Of a stretch of DNA of 64,000 bases, positions 24,559 to 32,797 are shown piece after piece (the first letter of the stretch is position 1; each line of letters starts with the position of its first letter). The DNA is from Litorimonas sp964352855. Lineage in GTDB: Bacteria > Pseudomonadota > Alphaproteobacteria > Caulobacterales > Maricaulaceae. The position numbers and the translations under genes were made by a program. The stretch is from contig CAYGTR010000001.1 in the NCBI GenBank assembly GCA_964352855.1, positions 1-64,000 of the forward strand, written 5' to 3'. The notes beneath the pieces are model-generated. The model was given only the letters and a program-made list of their open reading frames with translations, made no database searches and was not told the origin of the DNA.

Positions 24559-24993
24559 ATGTTACGATCCATTTTTATATCAATTATCTTATTGGGGGGT
24601 GTCGTTTTTACGCCCCCTGCTTTTGCCAGCAGTGTCGTGGCAAAGTCGACGCTTACGCGCGGGACTGAAATCACTTTAGATGACATCGATATAGACACGA
24701 AGAGCGAGTCCGAGTTTGACGCGTTGAGCTCTCAATTCGTCGGCATGTCCGTCATCCGCACAATCGCTGGCGGAACGACATTGAAAGAACGCGATGTGGC
24801 TGCGCCTATAAAAGTGCGTCGTAACAGCCGGGTCAAAATGATGTATAAGTTTGGCCGCTTGGAAATTTCGGCAACGGGTCGCGCTTTGTCGGAAGGTCGG
24901 GAGGGCGACATTATTACTGTCATGAACCTCGAATCTAGAAAGCGCGTTGAAGGTCGTGTCACATCCTTTGGTACAGTGGAGATGATCCCGTGA
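24559..24993 (+). CDS. flgA: P-ring assembly chaperone FlgA (short form)
   Basis: A 144-residue exported protein with a signal sequence (about 1-23, ending AFAS) followed by one SAF-type domain: VVAKSTLTRGTEITLDDIDI, then RTIAGGTTLKERDVAAP and the C-terminal GREGDIITVMNLESRKRVEGRV with the FlgA end. FlgA assists P-ring assembly in the periplasm. It is clearly shorter than enterobacterial FlgA (about 220 residues) and lacks the N-terminal domain; short forms are known in alphaproteobacteria. It sits between flgG and flgH, 1 nt after flgG and overlapping flgH by 4 bp. Confidence 0.9.
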   Translation: MLRSIFISIILLGGVVFTPPAFASSVVAKSTLTRGTEITLDDIDIDTKSESEFDALSSQFVGMSVIRTIAGGTTLKERDVAAPIKVRRNSRVKMMYKFGRLEISATGRALSEGREGDIITVMNLESRKRVEGRVTSFGTVEMIP

Positions 24994-25742
24994 GACAGAA
25001 ATTAAAGACAAAATATGCGATTGTTCTTCTCGCAGCTGTCGCCATAACAGGCTGCAAAACGACCGGTGGTATGCCAACCGCCGCCGAGTTTAATGAACTC
25101 CACCCGCATGTAAGCTACGCGCAACAGGGTGTGCGTCAAACAATCCCTGTTATTGATCGCACAGAAGGCAAATTAAATGCCCGTGAAACATCGCTTTGGA
25201 GTAGTAGCCCTCAATCGCTTTTCGGCGACCGCCGTGCCAGCCAAGCGGGAGATATTTTAACAGTTCTGGTTGAGATTGACGATGAGGCAGAAATCAATAA
25301 TTCCGTGACCGAAGACCGTCAGAACAATGAGAATTTTGGTATTAATTCCTTCTTTGGATTACCGGAAAAAATAAACGGTCTTTTGCCTGCCGGGGCATCG
25401 CTTTCCCCGGCCGTTGATCTCTCTCGCACCCGTAGTTTATCCGGCGATGGTACGATTCGCCGGGGTGAGAAAATCACGCTGCGTCTGGCGGTTCAGGTGG
25501 TCGATGTTCTGCCAAATGGGTATTTACAGCTTTCGGGCCAACAACAAATTATGGTCAATAATGAAATTCGCCATCTTCAGGTGACCGGGCTTATCCGAAC
25601 GCAAGATATCTCCCGACAGAATGTCATTACCTATGATAAAATTGCCAATGCAAAAATTTACTATGGCGGAAAGGGTCAAGTCACAGACTCCGTTAAACCG
25701 CGTATAGGCAATAAAGTTATCCAGACGCTTTTACCCTTCTAG
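24990..25742 (+). CDS. flgH: flagellar L-ring lipoprotein FlgH
   Basis: A 250-residue outer-membrane lipoprotein that forms the L ring. The N-terminal signal ends in the lipobox ITGC at about residues 19-22. The body has SLWSSSPQSLFGDRRASQAG and GDILTVLVEIDDEAEINN, typical of FlgH, then SLSGDGTIRRGEKITLRLAVQV, and a C-terminal block LQVTGLIRTQDISRQNVITY and AKIYYGGKGQV. Length is typical. It overlaps flgA by 4 bp and is 8 nt before the second fliL-like gene. Confidence 0.96.
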   Translation: MRQKLKTKYAIVLLAAVAITGCKTTGGMPTAAEFNELHPHVSYAQQGVRQTIPVIDRTEGKLNARETSLWSSSPQSLFGDRRASQAGDILTVLVEIDDEAEINNSVTEDRQNNENFGINSFFGLPEKINGLLPAGASLSPAVDLSRTRSLSGDGTIRRGEKITLRLAVQVVDVLPNGYLQLSGQQQIMVNNEIRHLQVTGLIRTQDISRQNVITYDKIANAKIYYGGKGQVTDSVKPRIGNKVIQTLLPF

Positions 25743-25750
25743 GATCTGTT

Positions 25751-26287
25751 ATGATTAAATCCGTTTTAAAAATTGCTGTTTTAATGGTGGCCGTTATTGC
25801 CGGTGGCGTGGGCGCGAGTTTTTATAAAGATATGTCTTCCGCCTCTGCTTCCGCAAGCGTGTCCTCAAAAGATAGCCATAGCAAAGCTGATAAGAAAGAC
25901 TCTCACGGGAAGTCAAATAAATCAGATAAAAAAGACAGTCATGGAAAATCAGATGGGGGAGACGAGGTCACCTATCAAAAATTTAAACGTCAATTTGTTA
26001 TCCCTGTTATGAGTGACAAAAAAATTAAAAGCCTCGTCATCATGAATTTCAATCTGGAATTAAATGGTGATGCACCTGCGAATAGTTTCTCTTTAGAACC
26101 AAAACTTAGAGATGCCTTCATGCGAGATCTATTGAGTCTCTCAAATGAAGGTGTTTTTGACGGTGATTTTACGTCACCGGAAACTTTTGAAGAAATTAGG
26201 GAGACATTGCTAGGTTCATCTCGCCGTATCTTGAATGACGGCGTAAATGATGTTTTGATATTAGATATTGCGAAGCGTGACGCCTAG
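25751..26287 (+). CDS. second FliL-like protein with Lys/Asp/Ser/His-rich linker
   Basis: A 178-residue protein with an N-terminal membrane helix (about 5-25, LKIAVLMVAVIAGGVGASF), then a low-complexity linker (residues 32-75) containing near-repeats of KKDSHGKS, and a C-terminal domain (about 80-178) with SLVIMNFNLELNG and LRDAFMRDLLSLSNEG and a final VNDVLILDIAKRD strand, which fits the FliL periplasmic domain. The first FliL is at 8062-8586. This copy follows flgH by 8 nt, the place where such paralogues occur in several alphaproteobacteria. The His-rich linker could bind metal, but this is speculation. Confidence 0.75.
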   Translation: MIKSVLKIAVLMVAVIAGGVGASFYKDMSSASASASVSSKDSHSKADKKDSHGKSNKSDKKDSHGKSDGGDEVTYQKFKRQFVIPVMSDKKIKSLVIMNFNLELNGDAPANSFSLEPKLRDAFMRDLLSLSNEGVFDGDFTSPETFEEIRETLLGSSRRILNDGVNDVLILDIAKRDA

Positions 26288-26292
26288 AAGCG

Positions 26293-26344
26293 TGTTACTA
26301 CCCGCCAAGCCTCCGGAACTAGGTTTCTGCGTTTTGTAGTAACA
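26293..26344. terminator. 9-bp inverted repeat between fliL2 and flgD
   Basis: TGTTACTAC at 26293 and GTAGTAACA at 26336 pair over a 34-nt loop in the convergent gap; the right arm lies inside the flgD 3' end. There is no clear U-run, so a bidirectional terminator is only possible. Confidence 0.3.
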
Positions 26345-26726
26345 GACTTTGTTCAATCATCCGAGCGATACTTTCGAGCGTTTGATTGCCTTCTGCTTGT
26401 AATTCTAAATTAGAAAAAGTAGCGAGTTGTTCAACAAATTGTGTTGAGTCCAACGGTGCCAAGGGGTCTTGGTTTTTAATCTGTGCTGTCAGCAATGTGA
26501 GGAATGTATTAAATTGTTCGCTGACATCGGAGTCGTTTGAGAATGTCGAATTGGTTTCATTCGTCGTTATTTCCGGAGCGTCGGTAACTGTCCCGTCTTC
26601 TGAGACCGCGTCTGTTTTGGCTACATCTTTGCGTAACCCAATTTGCGGATCTGATGGAATCGCTTTCGCCAGATAATCGGAAGGCTTTTTTTGCGTAGCA
26701 AGCCCAACAAGATTTTGAATGTTCAT
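26319..26726 (-). CDS. flgD: hook-capping protein FlgD, short form
   Basis: A 135-residue protein with the FlgD N-terminal hook-cap motif near residues 68-125: SDVSEQFNTFLTLLTAQIKN, QDPLAPLDSTQFVEQLATFS, then NLELQAEGNQTL. The beta-rich tandem domains of enterobacterial FlgD are missing, so only the hook-cap core remains, as in other short alphaproteobacterial FlgD. It is 19 nt downstream of fliK in the same direction. FlgD caps the growing hook; it is exported without a cleaved signal. Confidence 0.9.
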   Translation of the reverse strand: MNIQNLVGLATQKKPSDYLAKAIPSDPQIGLRKDVAKTDAVSEDGTVTDAPEITTNETNSTFSNDSDVSEQFNTFLTLLTAQIKNQDPLAPLDSTQFVEQLATFSNLELQAEGNQTLESIARMIEQSLLLQNAET

Positions 26727-26745
26727 AATATGTCCTACGGATAGT

Positions 26746-28155
26746 TTAGAGCCTGAGATCCAGTCTCAATTGCTCTTCGTTCACTTTATAAATCGGTGTG
26801 CGGTAAGAGTTTTCCAACGCGTCTGATGCTGCGTCGCTAAAGCCAATGTTCAATTCGCGCGATTGTGAGTTATCTTGATCGGACCTTGCCTCGCCGTCCG
26901 CACTTTGTCGCTCAAAACTCAAATCGACATTAGAAAAGCCATTCTCATTGAGCATTTGCATGAACTCCTGACTCCGTTCGCGCAGGATATTATAGCTCTC
27001 AGGATTTTCAGCTTTAACGACAACTGTCACTCGACTATCCGCATCAAATAAAAAGTCGATATAAACGCGACCCATTTCCGGCGGATCCAATTGCACCATC
27101 ACACCTTTGGGCGTTTCTTTTGCCGTCAATATGGCGTCAGCCACTGTGGTGACAATGGCATTAGAGATTGCAGATGAACCCACAGACGTTGCGGGTGTTG
27201 CGTTAATGACGCTTGTTGTGCCGCTCACGACTGATGGTGCCGCGAGTTCCATGCCGAGACCGATAATTGGCTGGCCCGTCATTTGTGTGGAACTGGGAAA
27301 AAGATTTTGGGAAGCCAAGACGTCTGAACGTGCTGACGTCTGATTGAAGCCATCAATATCCAAATCGGGTATATCGGTTAGATTTTTAATATCTTGTCCA
27401 ATTGTATCAATCTCAACTTCGCGTAAATCCGCGCTGTCGACATTTGTATTTATCGGGATGTTGGTTTCACGCGAGGCTGTCACGGGCGTACTGGTCGGCA
27501 TATTCGGTTCAGCGCCGTCTCTCAAAAGTGAAATCGCGCCAGTTTGCGTTGCATTGATCTGTGCAATGACGACAGCATCTTCAGTTTCCTGTGCGTCCTC
27601 TGAAACAGAAGTGTTGGCTTCAAGTTTGACCGTTTCGAGTAAATGTTGTTCTGGGGTAGTCTCTTGAGTTTGTTCAGTTGTAATTAAGAGTTCTGTTTCT
27701 GATGAGGTTAGAGTTATTAGTTCCTCTGCGGCAAACTCAATCACATTGCTTTTAGGTGCATCTGCCTTAATCGTTGTCAGCCCGAAGCTCTCTAGGACCT
27801 CATCAGGCAATAGGTTTTTAGTTGTTTCATTATCAGCGCCATTCTCTAATCCATCAGTCGGATTTGACCCCTCTGGAAAGCGCCAAAACGCTGACTCGGC
27901 GTGCAAGTTTTCTGAATTGCCCATGTTATGATCGGCAAATGCTACGTTCGCATCATTTGAAGCTTGAGAATCTGATTTGACTCTATCTGACATTTCTTCT
28001 GATTTATGAATAAACTTTTTTGCGAAATCAGATTGTGAGATATCACCAGCTGCCATGCGTTCGTCCCCGCCCTTATTATGAGGCGTGGCGGTTTTTGTAA
28101 CAGCGTTTGTTTTTCCAGAGCCCGAAAGGGACTGGAATGATAATGAATCCTTCAT
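26746..28155 (-). CDS. fliK: flagellar hook-length control protein FliK
   Basis: A 469-residue protein of poorly conserved, acidic, repetitive N-terminal two thirds, and a C-terminal Flg_hook domain (about 345-435) with KGVMVQLDPPEMGRVYIDFL, DADSRVTVVVKAENPESYNI and QEFMQMLNENGFSNVDLSFE. The L-x-P-x-x-x-G-x-V pattern is the FliK signature. FliK measures hook length and flips the export gate specificity by acting on FlhB. It is first in a two-gene unit with flgD. A half-match to the motility palindrome lies just before the start codon. Confidence 0.88.
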   Translation of the reverse strand: MKDSLSFQSLSGSGKTNAVTKTATPHNKGGDERMAAGDISQSDFAKKFIHKSEEMSDRVKSDSQASNDANVAFADHNMGNSENLHAESAFWRFPEGSNPTDGLENGADNETTKNLLPDEVLESFGLTTIKADAPKSNVIEFAAEELITLTSSETELLITTEQTQETTPEQHLLETVKLEANTSVSEDAQETEDAVVIAQINATQTGAISLLRDGAEPNMPTSTPVTASRETNIPINTNVDSADLREVEIDTIGQDIKNLTDIPDLDIDGFNQTSARSDVLASQNLFPSSTQMTGQPIIGLGMELAAPSVVSGTTSVINATPATSVGSSAISNAIVTTVADAILTAKETPKGVMVQLDPPEMGRVYIDFLFDADSRVTVVVKAENPESYNILRERSQEFMQMLNENGFSNVDLSFERQSADGEARSDQDNSQSRELNIGFSDAASDALENSYRTPIYKVNEEQLRLDLRL

Positions 28156-28156
28156 A

Positions 28157-28169
28157 CACCAATTAATAT
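28157..28169. promoter_or_regulatory. weak operator-like half-site between fliK and flgJ
   Basis: CACCAATTAATAT has the left half CACCAA and a degenerate right half. It stands in the divergent fliK/flgJ gap, followed on + by TAAAATAT. Support is only by similarity to the stronger sites. Confidence 0.3.
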
Positions 28170-28229
28170 GTAAAATATATTAACCAACCATTTACGAGTT
28201 TCAGATTAAACGTGGTTAAGGAGGTCTTT

Positions 28230-28586
28230 ATGAGTGATTCATTTCTAACATTGCACACGATTAAGGCCGGTGGTTTTGACTCTGTTTCTCTTGCAGACGC
28301 AGAGACTAAACAAAGTGCGAATAATAGGAACGACCCTGAACTACGACAAGCCGCCGAAGATTTTGAAGCCGCTTTCATTTCGCAGATGCTGAAATTTAGT
28401 GGTCTTGCCGAGGCTTTGACAAAAGGTGGTGGTGAAGACGTTGCCGCTTTCACAGACTTCTATATTGAAAACTATGCTGAAAAAATTGTCGAGAGTGGTG
28501 GCTTTGGTCTTGCGAATAAATTTTACGATAAACTGGCAGCGAAACAAGGTCGTGATCTGGAGAATACATTAGATGTCCGATCTTAA
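28230..28586 (+). CDS. flgJ: rod-binding protein, FlgJ N-terminal-type
   Basis: A 118-residue protein whose middle (about 35-85) carries the rod-binding domain: LRQAAEDFEAAFISQMLKFS, then YAEKIVESGGFGLANKFYDKL. It is the N-terminal part of FlgJ without the peptidoglycan hydrolase domain, the usual state in alphaproteobacteria. The start at 28230 follows a strong AAGGAGGT ribosome site; upstream GTG at 28212 is not needed. FlgJ guides rod assembly. It overlaps the next gene by 14 bp. Confidence 0.88.
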   Translation: MSDSFLTLHTIKAGGFDSVSLADAETKQSANNRNDPELRQAAEDFEAAFISQMLKFSGLAEALTKGGGEDVAAFTDFYIENYAEKIVESGGFGLANKFYDKLAAKQGRDLENTLDVRS

Positions 28587-28950
28587 AACGATCATCAATA
28601 AACTGCGTCACGTTGTGCGTTCTGAAAATGAACAACTACGCCGGGGTATTTATACAGCGTTGCAGGACACCGTATCGGTCAAGCAAGTTTTGTTGGCAGA
28701 ACTTAATGAGTTCGTTCTGCGCTTACAGCAACCCAACCATAAACGTTTGTTGGCAAAAGAGCTTAATGAGTTGCAACTCCTGTTAAAAGAGAATGATCGC
28801 CTTATGCGAACAGCCATTAACAGTGTCAAACTCGCTTATAAACAAGTCGCCTCTATTCGTAACTCAGAGAAAAAAGTCGGTGCGTATAACCGCTTCGGCA
28901 AAACAATTTACATACAGGATGTGCCGGGCCTGAAAACCAAACTGGTATAA
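28573..28950 (+). CDS. FlgN-like flagellar chaperone candidate
   Basis: A 125-residue, mostly helical, basic protein. Its helical layout (LKTIINKLRHVVRSENEQLR, then ALQDTVSVKQVLLAELNEFV and LLAKELNELQLLLKENDRLM) fits the FlgN class of chaperones for FlgK and FlgL, but sequence similarity is low, so this rests on size, coiled-coil pattern and position. It overlaps flgJ by 14 bp and ends 80 nt before the first flagellin. The C-terminal 25 residues are basic and may be unstructured. Confidence 0.55.
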   Translation: MSDLKTIINKLRHVVRSENEQLRRGIYTALQDTVSVKQVLLAELNEFVLRLQQPNHKRLLAKELNELQLLLKENDRLMRTAINSVKLAYKQVASIRNSEKKVGAYNRFGKTIYIQDVPGLKTKLV

Positions 28951-29030
28951 TGATAAGTGTTTAATTTGGAGAAGGATTCCAAACACAACACCTTTTGAAG
29001 AAGCAGGAAGCCTCGAAAAGGAAAAAGCCT

Positions 29031-30293
29031 ATGTCTAGTGTACTCACCAATAAAGGTGCAATGATTGCCCTTGAAACACTTCGCGGTATAAACAGAAATC
29101 TTGCAACCGTTCAGAGTGAGATTTCGACCGGTAAGAAGATATCAACCTCCACTGATAATGCCGCTATTTGGTCAATTGCGACGGTGATGGAGTCTGATGT
29201 CAATAGTTTTGCACAAATTACGGATAGTTTGAATCTTGGGTCTGCCACAGTGGGCGTCGCCCAATCGGCTGCCAATCAAGTCACTAATTTATTACAAGAT
29301 GCGAAAGCTTTGATTGTCGCTGCGAATGATGCTTCAGTTACTGATGATGATCGCCAAAAATACCAAACGGATATTGATGAATTGCGTCAAACAATTAACA
29401 ACATTGTTGATGCCGCTTCATTTAACGGCCAAAACCTTCTGAAAGGGACAGGCTCTGTCCAAGTCTTATCGTCTTTGAACAGACAGGATGATGGCACAGT
29501 TACGGCTGGGCGGATCACCGTAAATCGTCAAAATCTGGCGGCCTCAGCCGAAGTTCCAGGAACACCCGTAACGACAGGCGAAACGTTCGCTGTGTTTGGT
29601 GCAACAACTGTCACTGACCAAGATGGTGGCGGTGCTCCGGGAACGACAACGCTGACAATTAACGAAGGTGTTGCCGCAGAAGATACGCGATACGCATTTA
29701 CTGTTGGCGGCATTGCCGTGGATTACACAGCTATTGCAGGGATGGATCAAGACGCGATTGCCGCCGGTTTGAAAGACGCGATTGACACTGCGATTGCCGC
29801 ATCAGCCACTGATCCGAATGCGACTGCGGATATTTCCGGGACATTCTCAACAAGTGCCGTTGATACATCTGGCACAAATGCCGTTATCACATTAACAAAT
29901 AATGCGCCCGCAGCGGCAGGTGATGTTACTTTGACACAACCTACTGTCGCGTCGGGATATCAAGCTGCCGGCGGGTTAAATGAACTGTCTAATATTGATA
30001 TTACAACGGTCGCAGGCGCAGAAGCTGCCTTATCAGGTATTGATGTTCTTTTACAAACCGCGATTGACGCGACAGCTGATTTTGGTTCCAAGCAAAAGCG
30101 TATTGATAATCAGAATGAATTTATCATTACGCTGACCAATAGTTTGAAAACAGGGGTTGGGGCCATGACGGATGCAAACCTTGAAGAAGCGTCAGCCCGT
30201 TTACAGTCCTTACAGGTTCAACAGCAGCTTGGCACACAGTCACTCTCGATTGCGAACCAAGCGCCGCAAGCCTTGCTTCAATTATTCCAGTAA
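29031..30293 (+). CDS. flagellin, first of two tandem copies
   Basis: A 420-residue flagellin with the alphaproteobacterial N-terminal core (SSVLTNKGAMIALETLRGIN, then QSEISTGKKISTSTDNAAIW) and C-terminal core (QKRIDNQNEFIITLTNSLKT, then NLEEASARLQSLQVQQQLGT). The core shared with other alphaproteobacterial flagellins is near 270 residues; a middle insert of about 150 residues (about 180-330) is Ala/Thr/Asp-rich and probably forms outer filament domains. I place the start at 29031, preceded by AAAAGGAAAAAGCCT; an upstream reading adds 12 residues that break the conserved MSS end. The filament is built from this and the next gene. The 5' leader has a small hairpin (28965-28983). Confidence 0.93.
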   Translation: MSSVLTNKGAMIALETLRGINRNLATVQSEISTGKKISTSTDNAAIWSIATVMESDVNSFAQITDSLNLGSATVGVAQSAANQVTNLLQDAKALIVAANDASVTDDDRQKYQTDIDELRQTINNIVDAASFNGQNLLKGTGSVQVLSSLNRQDDGTVTAGRITVNRQNLAASAEVPGTPVTTGETFAVFGATTVTDQDGGGAPGTTTLTINEGVAAEDTRYAFTVGGIAVDYTAIAGMDQDAIAAGLKDAIDTAIAASATDPNATADISGTFSTSAVDTSGTNAVITLTNNAPAAAGDVTLTQPTVASGYQAAGGLNELSNIDITTVAGAEAALSGIDVLLQTAIDATADFGSKQKRIDNQNEFIITLTNSLKTGVGAMTDANLEEASARLQSLQVQQQLGTQSLSIANQAPQALLQLFQ

Positions 30294-30339
30294 TTCGCAA
30301 ATAATTTTCGAAAATATTTAAATTCCTCATAAGTTATAA

Positions 30340-30354
30340 TTAATGGGGAATTAA
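30340..30354 (+). promoter_or_regulatory. TTAA-N7-TTAA box between the flagellin genes
   Basis: TTAATGGGGAATTAA fits the CtrA-box spacing, 237 nt before the second flagellin. The region is A/T-rich, so chance is likely; support is weak. Confidence 0.25.
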
Positions 30355-30427
30355 TTTCAGCTTATTTGTCTGCATAATTCTCAAGCAGGCCTGATAATTC
30401 AACAAAATCATGTCAATTTACTAATCA

Positions 30428-30440
30428 TTATCAATTGGTG
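30428..30440 (+). promoter_or_regulatory. weak operator-like site upstream of flagellin 2
   Basis: TTATCAATTGGTG keeps the right half TTGGTG and is followed by TGTATTAAA, a -10-like stretch, as at the stronger sites. It is about 150 nt before the start codon, which would give a long leader. Confidence 0.35.
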
Positions 30441-30496
30441 TGTATTAAAAATAACAACTCAGGAGAGTTAGCTGTTTTATTCAAACAAAAAGGAGA

Positions 30497-30575
30497 TGAC
30501 AGCGTCAAGGATGACTTAGGGGTCCCATTCGGGACAAAAAGGGAAATATCCCAAAACTAAAAACCCAATTTGGGT
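30497..30575 (+). promoter_or_regulatory. array of small hairpins in the flagellin-2 leader
   Basis: In the leader just before the ribosome site lie TGAC-AGC-GTCA (30497-30507), GTCCC-ATTC-GGGAC (30522-30535), GGGA-AATA-TCCC (30541-30552) and ACCCA-ATT-TGGGT (30563-30575). FlbT, encoded downstream, binds flagellin leader RNA in Caulobacter, so these are possible FlbT-related structures. Confidence 0.45.
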
Positions 30576-30590
30576 GAAAAGGAAAAACCT

Positions 30591-31814
30591 ATGTCTAGCG
30601 TTATTACAAATAAAGGTGCAATGGTTGCACTTGAAACACTTCGCGGTATCAACAAAAATTTGAGCGATGTTCAAAGCCAAATTTCGACGGGTAAAAAAAT
30701 CTCAACATCTACAGATAATGCCGCTATCTGGTCCATTGCGACAGTAATGGAATCTGATGTTAAATCATTTGATCAAGTTTCTGACAGCTTGAACCTCGGT
30801 TCTGCGACTGTTGGTGTGGCACGTTCTGCCTCTGATCAAGTAACAGGTCTTCTTCAAGAAGCAAAGTCATTGATCGTTGCGGCGAATGATCCATCTGTAT
30901 CAGATACTGATCGTGCAAAATATCAAACTGATATTACTGAACTCACAGGCACAATCGGCTCTATCGTTGATGCCGCTTCTTTCAATGGCCAAAACCTTCT
31001 TAAGGGTGCCGGTAATATCGAAGTGCTATCTTCATTGAACCGTCAAGATGATGGTACAGTTTCTGCGGGTCGTATTGCTGTTGGCCGTAATGATCTTTCA
31101 ACAGCCGCTGCAGACCTTGCATCAGTTGCTGCATCTGCGGCTACAGGTGCAACATTGTCAGGCCCGACTGCGGTAGAAAATAGTGGTACTGCCCCCACAA
31201 TCACGATTGCGGCGGGCACAACAACTGAGGATGCAACGGTTTATTCCCTAGACGTTGGCGGCACTGCAGTATCTTATACAGCCGCTGCTGGTCTTGACGA
31301 AGATGCAATTGCAGCAGGTCTTTCTGAAGCGATTAACACAGCCCTTGATGATGATAGCTCAGCGATTGCAGACACATTGACTGCGTCTGTATCTGGTAAT
31401 GTGGTTACATTAACTAACACGGCAGTTGCAGCATCTAATGCAAATGACGTGACAATTGGTGCTATCACGACAGAAGCCGGTACAGTCGCAGGTGGCTTAA
31501 ATGGCCTTGCTGCTCTTGATGTTTCAACATCAGAAGGTGCAACTGCCGCTTTGACAGCGATTGATGGTCTTCTTCAGACAGCGATTGATGCGACGGCCGA
31601 ATTCGGTTCAAAGCAAAAGCGTATTGATAACCAGAACGAGTTTATCAGCACACTTTCAGACAGCTTGAAAACAGGCATTGGCGCCATGACGGATGCTAAC
31701 CTCGAAGAAGCGTCTGCACGTTTGCAGTCACTACAGGTTCAACAGCAGCTCGGTGTTCAGGCGTTGTCTATCGCCAACCAGGCACCACAGTCACTATTGT
31801 CACTGTTTAGATAA
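30591..31814 (+). CDS. flagellin, second tandem copy
   Basis: A 407-residue flagellin closely related to the first at both ends (SSVITNKGAMVALETLRGIN; NLEEASARLQSLQVQQQLGV) and different in its central 150 residues, which are rich in Ala, Thr and Asp. The start at 30591 follows GAAAAGGAAAAACCT, almost the same leader end as in flagellin 1. Codon use looks smoother and more uniform than in neighbours (many gct/gca/aca), as in highly expressed genes, so this may be the major filament subunit. A strong hairpin lies just after the stop. Confidence 0.93.
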   Translation: MSSVITNKGAMVALETLRGINKNLSDVQSQISTGKKISTSTDNAAIWSIATVMESDVKSFDQVSDSLNLGSATVGVARSASDQVTGLLQEAKSLIVAANDPSVSDTDRAKYQTDITELTGTIGSIVDAASFNGQNLLKGAGNIEVLSSLNRQDDGTVSAGRIAVGRNDLSTAAADLASVAASAATGATLSGPTAVENSGTAPTITIAAGTTTEDATVYSLDVGGTAVSYTAAAGLDEDAIAAGLSEAINTALDDDSSAIADTLTASVSGNVVTLTNTAVAASNANDVTIGAITTEAGTVAGGLNGLAALDVSTSEGATAALTAIDGLLQTAIDATAEFGSKQKRIDNQNEFISTLSDSLKTGIGAMTDANLEEASARLQSLQVQQQLGVQALSIANQAPQSLLSLFR

Positions 31815-31834
31815 GATACGGTTCCCAAAGCCGT

Positions 31835-31858
31835 TCGGAGCGGGTTCGCCCGCTCCGA
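31835..31858 (+). terminator. 10-bp GC-rich hairpin after flagellin 2
   Basis: TCGGAGCGGG and CCCGCTCCGA pair perfectly around a UUCG loop 20 nt past the flagellin stop. It has no U-run, so it may reduce read-through into flaF or protect the flagellin mRNA 3' end. Confidence 0.6.
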
Positions 31859-31898
31859 TACATAAAAGAATAAAAAGCCTTATTAGGACGATAAGAAT

Positions 31899-32330
31899 AT
31901 GGATCAGAAACAACAAGCGCTCCGCGGTTACGGTAAAGTTCAAAGAGAAACTGCGTCAGATAAACATATAGAGCTGCAATTATTTACATCCATTACGGCC
32001 CGCCTGCGTGCACAAGCGAATAAGAATACCACCCAAATTAATTCCGTTATGGCGCAGGCCCTGATCGATAATGCCAAGCTTTGGAATATTTTGTTCTGCG
32101 ACTTGGTAAGCCAAGACAACAAACTCCCAATATCTCTTAAAACGAATTTGATTTCGCTCGCTGAATTTACACAAGCGCATACACAAAAAGTTTTGCGTGG
32201 TGAGGCCGGCATGAGCATCCTCATCGAGGTCAACGACTCTATCATTATTGGTTTGAAATCCGCGCTGATGGCGCAAAAAAATCAATCTCAAAATCCTACT
32301 CCCACAACAATCATTCAAGAGGTCGCCTAA
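31899..32330 (+). CDS. flaF: flagellin synthesis regulator FlaF
   Basis: A 143-residue FlaF. The N-terminus has ALRGYGKVQRETASDKHIEL; the middle holds ALIDNAKLWNILFCDLVSQDNKLPISLK and the segment LISLAEFTQAHTQKVLRG, typical of the family. FlaF is needed for flagellin secretion and works against FlbT in flagellin translation control in Caulobacter. The pair flaF-flbT (1-bp overlap) directly after the flagellins is an alphaproteobacterial mark. AGGAC lies about 11 nt before the ATG. Confidence 0.92.
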   Translation: MDQKQQALRGYGKVQRETASDKHIELQLFTSITARLRAQANKNTTQINSVMAQALIDNAKLWNILFCDLVSQDNKLPISLKTNLISLAEFTQAHTQKVLRGEAGMSILIEVNDSIIIGLKSALMAQKNQSQNPTPTTIIQEVA

Positions 32331-32791
32331 TGTCCGGACTAGTAATTCGATTAAAGCCGAATGAGCGATTTCTTGTGAACGGGGCGCTATTGATGAATGG
32401 CGATAAACGCTCACAAATCTGTGTGCCGGATGATGAGGTTTATGTCTTGCGTATGAGTGATGCCTTGCATCCTGATGAAGTGGATACACCCGTCAAACGT
32501 GTTTATTATGCCGTACAAATCATTCTTTCGGGTGATGGCAAAGCTGCCGAGTTGGAAAGTGACGTCAAAAAAGGATTAGACGCATTACAGGCTGTGTTCG
32601 ATGGAACACCGATGGGTCCAACGCTCGAAAAGGCGCAAGCAGCTTATGAAAAAGGACGTTTTTACTCTGTCCTTTATACACTGAAATCACTCTTTGATAT
32701 TGAAGCGGGTCTTTTGGATAAATCCGCTCTGAAAGCCTCAAAGCCATCTAATGATATCCACGTTTCGCCTGAAATGGCACATTCTGCTTAG
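32330..32791 (+). CDS. flbT: flagellin mRNA regulator FlbT
   Basis: A 153-residue FlbT: the N-terminus has LVIRLKPNERFLVNGALLMNGDKRSQI, then ALHPDEVDTPVKRVYYAVQIIL and a C-terminal helical part with ALQAVFDGTPMGPTLEKAQA and GRFYSVLYTLKSLFDIE. FlbT binds flagellin leader RNA and limits translation until the hook is complete in Caulobacter. It overlaps flaF by 1 bp and is followed after 6 nt by the DUF1217 gene, so the three are likely one unit. Confidence 0.93.
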   Translation: MSGLVIRLKPNERFLVNGALLMNGDKRSQICVPDDEVYVLRMSDALHPDEVDTPVKRVYYAVQIILSGDGKAAELESDVKKGLDALQAVFDGTPMGPTLEKAQAAYEKGRFYSVLYTLKSLFDIEAGLLDKSALKASKPSNDIHVSPEMAHSA

Positions 32792-32797
32792 TCTCTT

